DNA from: CAIXPS01 sp034430115
GTDB lineage: Bacteria > Chloroflexota > Anaerolineae > J036 > Brachytrichaceae
Length of the DNA stretch: 8,662 nucleotides
Assembly: GCA_034430115.1 (NCBI GenBank)
Contig: DAOUFG010000197.1
Span: 1 to 8,662 of the forward strand
Reading direction: 5' to 3'
Part shown: positions 4,314-8,662 of the stretch, one piece after another
Numbering within the stretch: position 1 is the stretch's first letter
How the letters are laid out: each line of letters starts with the position of its first letter
Program-made: the position numbers and the translations under genes
The notes under the pieces: model-generated
Database searches by the model: none
Told to the model about the DNA's origin: nothing
What the model saw: the letters and a program-made list of their open reading frames with translations, nothing else

Positions 4314-6776
4314 GTGTCAAACGCAACTGGTTCTACGGGTGGCTCACAAGCCCCCCAACTGAAAACCCTGACGGGCGTCATCGAGCGCATCACCTACCAG
4401 AATGAAGAAAATGGCTACACCATCGCGCGGCTGCTCCCCGAAGGTCGCCCCGGCAAGGACGACCAGGCGCCGGCAGGCTCGCAGGGCAGTGACAAGCTCA
4501 TCACCGTCATCGGCACGCTGCTAGGCGTCGCGCCGGGCGAAGCACTGGAACTGCACGGGCTGTGGCAATATCATTCCGAACACGGCTGGCAATTTAAAGC
4601 TGAGAACTATCGCTCGGTATTACCTGCCACGGCCACCGGCATCCGCAAATACCTGGGCAGCGGGCTTATTAAGGGCATCGGCCCAAAGACGGCCGAGAAA
4701 ATCGTGGCCTATTTCGACGTCGATACGCTCGACGTCCTCGACAACGCGCCCGAACGGTTGAACGAAGTGCCGCGCCTGGGCGCTCACAAAGCCAAACTCA
4801 TCACAGCCGCCTGGGCCGAACAACGCGCGATCAAAGAGGTGATGGTCTTCTTGCACGACCGCGGCATCAACACCAGCCTGGCCGTGCGGATTTACCGCGA
4901 ATATAAAGATGCCGCCATCACGGTCGTCAAAAACGAACCCTATCGCCTGGCGCGCGAAGTGTGGGGCATCGGGTTCAAGACCGCCGACAAGATTGCGCAG
5001 ACGCTTGGGTTTGCCGCCGATAACCCCGAACGGATTCGCGCCGGCGCGCTCTACGTCCTCTCCGAGGCAACGGACGAAGGCCACACCTACCTGCCGCGCC
5101 CCAAGCTGATCGAACAGGCCGCCGAATTACTGGGCGTGAACGTGCGAAGCGTGGAAGAGGCGGTCAACGGGTTGGCCGATGAAAACGGCGCACACGTCGA
5201 ACGCTTATTGGTGCACGAAGACGGCACATTGGGATTAGAGCCGCTCCAGCCACCCGCGCAGGAGGGCAAGCGCGTCGCCGAAACGCGCGCCATCTACCAG
5301 GCCATCACCGACGAAACGGTGCAGGCACAACGCAATCAACTTGCTTCCGGCGCGCCGCCGATCCTGGCGCCACCCACCGGGGAACAGGTGGTCTACCTGT
5401 GGCCATTCTTCATGGCCGAACAGAACGTAGCGCGCCAGTTGCACCGCCTGGCAAACTGCCCTCCCGGCCAAGACAAGCTGGCCGACTTCAGGCAGGTGAA
5501 CATCACGGCGATGTTCGATTACCTGTCCAGCAAACAAAACATGGCGCTCTCGGAGCGCCAGAGGGATGGTGTGATGATGGCGCTCACGCGCGCCGTGGGC
5601 GTCATCACCGGTGGCCCGGGCACCGGCAAAACCACCAGCATGCGCGCGTTGATTCGCGCACTGCAAGCCAAGAAGAAGATGGTGATCCTGGCCGCGCCCA
5701 CCGGCCGGGCCGCCAAGCGCCTTTCGGAAGCGACCGGCCTGGAGGCCAAGACGTTGCACCGGCTGTTGCAGATCAAGCCGGGCGGCAAAGCGTTCTATGA
5801 CCAACGTAACCCGCTACCGGCCGACATCGTGATCGTAGACGAAACCAGCATGATCGACGTGCTGCTGATGAACACGCTCCTGAAGGCCATCGAAACGGGC
5901 ACGCACCTGTTGCTGGTGGGCGATGCCGACCAATTACCCAGCGTGGGCGCGGGCAACGTATTGGCCGATATCATCAAGAGCAACATCGTGCCGGTGGTGA
6001 AGCTGGATCAAATCTTTCGCCAAGCCGCCGATAGCGCCATCATCACCAATGCGCACCGCATCAACCAGGGCGAGTTCCCCACCTATGGCGGGCAGATTGG
6101 CGATTTCTTCTTCTTCTCCGAAGAAGACCCAGAACGCGCCGCCGACCTGGTGACGGACCTGGTCACGCAACGCATCCCGGCCAAGTTTGGCTATCAGCCG
6201 GCGGACATCCAGGTGCTGGTGCCAACCCATCGCGGCAAATGCGGCGTGAGCGCGCTGAATGAAAGCCTGCAAAGCCGGTTGAACCCCGAACAGCCCGGCA
6301 AGCCGCAAAAGCAATTCGGCAGTCACCTCTTCCGCGTGGGCGATAAGGTGCTGCAACTGCGCAACAACTACGATAAGGAAGTGTTCAACGGCGATGCGGG
6401 CATCATCACGTCTCTGAATACCGAAGATCAAACCCTCGGCGTGGCGTTGGAAGATGGCCGACAGGTGCAATATGAGTTCAGCGAACTCGACCAACTTTCG
6501 CTCGCCTATGCCGTGAGCATCCACAAATCACAAGGCAGCGAATACCCCGTCTGCGTGGTGCCGCTATTGATGCAGCACTACATGCTTCTGGAACGCAAGT
6601 TGGTCTACACGGCCATCACCCGCGCGCGCAAACTGGTCGTGGTGGTCGGCTCCAAGCGCGCCCTGGCGATGGCGATCAAGAACGGCCCCGGCACGCAGAC
6701 GACCCGCCAGCGCAGTGCCGGGCGCTACACCGGCCTGGCGATCCGGCTGGTGCAGATGCGGGGACACGATGGATGA
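4314..6776 (+). CDS. recD2: RecD2-type SF1B 5'-3' DNA helicase
   Basis: This helicase is about 820 aa, numbered here from GTG 4314. The N-terminal OB-like segment has LTGVIERITY and NEENGYTIARL (residues 19-40), followed by the helix-hairpin-helix region (SGLIKGIGPKTAEKI, then VWGIGFKTADKIA). The RecA-like motor domains are complete: Walker A GGPGTGKTT (433-441), Walker B VDETSM (508-513), GDADQLPSVGAG (536-547), FRQ (568-570), HKSQGSEY (737-744) and YTAITRAR (765-772). RecD2 acts as a single-polypeptide helicase in DNA repair in bacteria that often lack RecBC. The length exceeds the roughly 720-750 aa common for the family. The extra residues sit in a loop around 42-60 and a P/A-rich insert around 313-362. 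The start is uncertain: TTG 4278 and GTG 4290 are in frame, but the codons before 4314 look unlike the rest of the gene. No strong ribosome-binding site precedes any candidate. Confidence 0.93.
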   Translation: MSNATGSTGGSQAPQLKTLTGVIERITYQNEENGYTIARLLPEGRPGKDDQAPAGSQGSDKLITVIGTLLGVAPGEALELHGLWQYHSEHGWQFKAENYRSVLPATATGIRKYLGSGLIKGIGPKTAEKIVAYFDVDTLDVLDNAPERLNEVPRLGAHKAKLITAAWAEQRAIKEVMVFLHDRGINTSLAVRIYREYKDAAITVVKNEPYRLAREVWGIGFKTADKIAQTLGFAADNPERIRAGALYVLSEATDEGHTYLPRPKLIEQAAELLGVNVRSVEEAVNGLADENGAHVERLLVHEDGTLGLEPLQPPAQEGKRVAETRAIYQAITDETVQAQRNQLASGAPPILAPPTGEQVVYLWPFFMAEQNVARQLHRLANCPPGQDKLADFRQVNITAMFDYLSSKQNMALSERQRDGVMMALTRAVGVITGGPGTGKTTSMRALIRALQAKKKMVILAAPTGRAAKRLSEATGLEAKTLHRLLQIKPGGKAFYDQRNPLPADIVIVDETSMIDVLLMNTLLKAIETGTHLLLVGDADQLPSVGAGNVLADIIKSNIVPVVKLDQIFRQAADSAIITNAHRINQGEFPTYGGQIGDFFFFSEEDPERAADLVTDLVTQRIPAKFGYQPADIQVLVPTHRGKCGVSALNESLQSRLNPEQPGKPQKQFGSHLFRVGDKVLQLRNNYDKEVFNGDAGIITSLNTEDQTLGVALEDGRQVQYEFSELDQLSLAYAVSIHKSQGSEYPVCVVPLLMQHYMLLERKLVYTAITRARKLVVVVGSKRALAMAIKNGPGTQTTRQRSAGRYTGLAIRLVQMRGHDG

Positions 6777-6793
6777 CAGAAGACAAATGAAGA

Positions 6794-6806
6794 ATGAAAC
6801 GTGAAA
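6794..6806 (+). repeat. ATGAAACGTGAAA repeat between recD2 and the kinase
   Basis: This 13-mer in the 68-nt convergent gap is repeated exactly on the opposite strand at 8527-8539. Its first 11 bases also occur at 8483-8493. It continues with a second GAAACGT, giving GAAACGTGAAACGT. A separate GAAGAC...GTCTTC inverted repeat (6779-6784 with 6808-6813) has a 23-nt loop and lacks a T run, so a terminator is not called. Confidence 0.6.
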
Positions 6807-6844
6807 CGTCTTCGTCGTTCCACCACCATCTTTCACCACTCGTT

Positions 6845-8350
6845 TTACACGCTTACCAACTTCTCATACAGCCCTTTCTGGCGCGCCATGGCCGCCTGGT
6901 AGATCGCGTGTCGCTGCGGGTCCGGCTGATAGGTATGATCCAGTCTAGTAAAACCTAACAGGTCTGTGGCGCTGAGTACAGCGCTTAGACCCATTAAGTT
7001 TTGTGCACGCTCCAACACCAGCAGCGCCACGCCTCGGCTGGTGGCCTCCGGCTCTTCGCACATCACCAGCGGCGCGTTCGTCACGTCCGCGATGATCTGG
7101 CACCAGGTGGGCGAAGCGAGCAGCGCCCCACCGCTGGCGACCAGCGTCGCGCCGGGTTGTGCCAACACTTTCAAATCCGCATAAATCATGCCCAGCCGAT
7201 AGGCAATCGCCTCCAGGCAGGCCCGCGCCAGCGCCACTGGCGTCACGTCGAACGTCAGGCCGTGCAGCGTGGCGCGGCTATTTTCGGAGTAGCCCGGGCT
7301 GCGCTCACCGGCGAAGAGCGGCAGGATGGTCAAACCGTGCGCGTCCGGCGGCATCTGGCGGATCGCCTCATCCAGCGCGTCAGGGTCGGGCAATTGCAGC
7401 GTCTGGCGCAACCACGCAAAGACGTTGCCGCCTTCGGTCGTCGCGCCGCCAATCAGTTCGCGCCGGTCGTCCACACGGTAACACCACAGCGCCGGCGAAA
7501 GCTGCTGCGCGCCGCCGGCTGGGCGCACGATGCGCATCGCCGCCGTGCTGCCCACCGTCACGGCGACGTGGTGTGGGCTTGCGCAGCCACTGCCGATGTT
7601 GGCTGCAGCGCCATCGCCCACCGCGGGCAGGCAGAGCACCTCCTTCAACATCGGCCAGCGCGCAGCCCACTCACGACAGGCCGGCCCCAGCCATTCTCCA
7701 GGTGCGGCGAGGGGCGGTAATTGTTCCGCTGAGATGCCCAACTGGCTCAGCCAGTCCGCGTCCCAGTCGCCCGTCTGGCGGTTCACCAAACCGCTCCACG
7801 ACCAGACGGACAGCCCCCCTCTCAATGTGCCGAATAGGCGCAAGGTGAGGTAATCACTGAGCGAAGCAAACCAGCGCGTGCGGGCGAACACGTCGGGCTG
7901 GGTGCGGCGAAGCCAGGCGATTCGCCCGGGCAGATAGTTGGCACGGATACGACAGCCGGTACGTTGCAACGCCTGCACCTCATCGAACTGGTTGCGCAGG
8001 TCGTGCGCGTCGCCGGCCGAACGCGTGTCGGCATAGGTATAGACAGGTGTCAGCGGCTCGCCCTGTTCATCCAGGCACACCAGGCTGCACGCATACGCCG
8101 AGATACCGGCGGCCTGAATGCTCAGCTTGCGCCCACTCACCAGCGGCTGCAATTCATCCAACACCTGCGCCAGGCGCTCAAACGCCTGACGTGCGTCATC
8201 CTCCGAGCCGCCGTCGGATGTGGCCTTGAACGCAAGCGGCCTGCGCGTCATCAGGCCGGGAATAAGGGTCGCTTGCGCGTCGAACACGAGCGCGCGCGTG
8301 GACGAACTGCCGATATCAATGACGAGAATGTTGTTCACGGCTCTTTCCAT
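6845..8350 (-). CDS. FGGY-family carbohydrate kinase, gluconokinase-like
   Basis: This 501-aa protein from ATG 8348-8350 has the usual length for an FGGY kinase. N-terminal VIDIGSSSTRALVFD (9-24) is the phosphate-binding loop with D12. YTYADTR (about 104-110) is in the substrate side. VGDGAAANIG carries the likely catalytic base D246, and TVGSTAAMR (265-273) is an ATP-site motif. LFAGERSPGYSENSRATLHGLT (345-366) resembles the FLAGERAP...RGxFxGLT stretch of gluconokinases. SGGALLASP (406-414) is the adenosine motif. It should phosphorylate a sugar or sugar acid with ATP in the cytoplasm. Gluconate is a guess from these motifs; xylulose-type substrates are not excluded. An in-frame extension to 8518 is rejected because it translates the repeat-filled intergenic DNA. 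GTG 8336-8338 is another possible start. Neither has a good ribosome-binding site. A partial SDR gene lies upstream on the same strand. Confidence 0.88.
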   Translation of the reverse strand: MERAVNNILVIDIGSSSTRALVFDAQATLIPGLMTRRPLAFKATSDGGSEDDARQAFERLAQVLDELQPLVSGRKLSIQAAGISAYACSLVCLDEQGEPLTPVYTYADTRSAGDAHDLRNQFDEVQALQRTGCRIRANYLPGRIAWLRRTQPDVFARTRWFASLSDYLTLRLFGTLRGGLSVWSWSGLVNRQTGDWDADWLSQLGISAEQLPPLAAPGEWLGPACREWAARWPMLKEVLCLPAVGDGAAANIGSGCASPHHVAVTVGSTAAMRIVRPAGGAQQLSPALWCYRVDDRRELIGGATTEGGNVFAWLRQTLQLPDPDALDEAIRQMPPDAHGLTILPLFAGERSPGYSENSRATLHGLTFDVTPVALARACLEAIAYRLGMIYADLKVLAQPGATLVASGGALLASPTWCQIIADVTNAPLVMCEEPEATSRGVALLVLERAQNLMGLSAVLSATDLLGFTRLDHTYQPDPQRHAIYQAAMARQKGLYEKLVSV

Positions 8351-8390
8351 AGAGAGATTGGGAACTTGTAGATTGGAGATTCGCAATTTA

Positions 8391-8420
8391 CCGCAGATGA
8401 CACGGATTAACACCGATTTC
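8391..8420. repeat. Roughly 10-bp periodic degenerate repeat
   Basis: Three consecutive units, CCGCAGATGA, CACGGATTAA and CACCGATTTC, each carry a GAT core about 9-10 bp apart. On the minus strand this reads as ATCGGTGTTAATCCGTG and so on, a type of intergenic string I recognise as recurring in genomes of this kind; that recognition is from memory, not from a search. Confidence 0.5.
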
Positions 8421-8482
8421 TCTATTGCCAGATGACCATCCGTGGTTTCCCTATCTCTCAATCTGAGATTGTTGCGTGAAAA

Positions 8483-8539
8483 ATGAAACGTGATGCATAG
8501 AAGTTCGCTGGCACCCACGCTTCACTTTTCACGTTTCAT
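8483..8539. repeat. 11-bp perfect inverted repeat with a 35-nt loop
   Basis: ATGAAACGTGA (8483-8493) pairs with TCACGTTTCAT (8529-8539). The right arm extends the match to the 6794-6806 repeat to 13 bp. The hairpin has no T run on either strand, so it is reported as a repeat and possible mRNA structure, not as a terminator. It begins 10 nt beyond the stop of the SDR gene on the minus strand. Confidence 0.6.
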
Positions 8540-8549
8540 CCACCAATCT

Positions 8550-8662
8550 CTACTTCACAACCGAGCGTTCTTCTTCCGCAGAAGGAACGCGGCACTGCGT
8601 ATATTGCCCGCCATCCACCATCAACGTCGCGCCGGTCACCGCCGAAGCCCCCGGCGAGACCA
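8550..8662 (-). CDS. C-terminal end of a short-chain dehydrogenase/reductase (truncated by the window edge)
   Basis: The last 36 codons of a minus-strand gene end at TAG 8550-8552. The peptide SAVTGATLMVDGGQYTQC is the C-terminal signature of classical SDR oxidoreductases (usually xVTGxxxxVDGG), where this strand closes the Rossmann fold next to the active site. A polar tail VPSAEEERSVVK follows. SDRs use NAD(H) or NADP(H) to oxidise or reduce alcohol and keto groups; the catalytic Tyr-X3-Lys and the cofactor motif lie outside the window, so the substrate cannot be named. Proximity to the downstream gluconokinase-like gene on the same strand suggests a sugar-acid or polyol pathway, but the 199-nt gap argues against tight co-translation. 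Confidence 0.85.
   Translation of the reverse strand, partial: VSPGASAVTGATLMVDGGQYTQCRVPSAEEERSVVK

Larger units (their letters stand above)
8351..8549. repeat. Intergenic block of short degenerate repeats upstream of the kinase
   Basis: No gene is seen here, although one frame is open because of its composition. AGATTGG occurs at 8355-8361 and 8370-8376. A 13-nt odd palindrome CAATCTGAGATTG spans 8459-8471, and CAATCT recurs at 8544-8549. Further elements are listed separately. Such low-complexity, partly palindromic intergenic families are familiar from Chloroflexota and some other phyla. The block must also contain the kinase promoter unless that gene is read through from the SDR gene. 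Confidence 0.6.

Noticed and set aside
4620..6524. Long minus-strand open frames across recD2
   Set aside because: They are antisense shadows of a high-GC gene with complete helicase motifs; their products show no recognisable domain.
7001..7848. Plus-strand open frames of more than 200 codons opposite the kinase
   Set aside because: Their Arg/Ala/His-rich products are typical antisense shadows, and the kinase motifs on the other strand are clear.

Overview
The window looks like chromosomal DNA from a member of the Chloroflexota (Anaerolineae-like). This is inferred from the proline/threonine-rich secreted-protein tail of the (N/E)TPxPPTxTPT type, a LytR-CpsA-Psr protein with a long P/T-rich linker, high-GC coding sequence, and intergenic DNA filled with short degenerate repeats. 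Nothing in the window fixes the taxon. No rRNA, tRNA, CRISPR array or transposase was seen.

Left part (1-3194). The P/T-rich C-terminus of a truncated plus-strand gene ends at 275. It converges on a minus-strand two-gene unit, with a strong hairpin terminator between them (288-326). The unit is a LarA-type (nickel-pincer nucleotide) 2-hydroxyacid racemase homologue followed 6 nt later by a LytR-CpsA-Psr (LCP) envelope glycopolymer transferase with a C-terminal LytR_C domain.

Middle (3195-4313). A lower-GC stretch holds a divergent intergenic region with repeated TTCTCGCA/TTTTTGCGA half-sites. It also holds a start-less, winged-helix-like reading frame that may be a decayed gene. Next comes a compact plus-strand MNT/HEPN toxin-antitoxin pair: a MntA-like nucleotidyltransferase overlapping a HepT-like HEPN protein by 32 nt. 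An exact 15-bp direct repeat (3163-3177 and 4246-4260) brackets this segment.

Right part (4314-8662). A complete RecD2-type helicase gene converges on a minus-strand FGGY-family sugar kinase (gluconokinase-like). Upstream of the kinase on the same strand is the C-terminal end of a short-chain dehydrogenase/reductase. The SDR and kinase may belong to one sugar-acid or polyol catabolic locus. They are separated by 199 nt of repeat-rich DNA, and a motif from that DNA recurs just beyond the kinase 3' end.

I found no clearly unprecedented system. The items most worth a second look are the MNT/HEPN module with its bracketing repeats, the orphan LarA homologue paired with an LCP protein, and the structured divergent intergenic region at 3219-3510.
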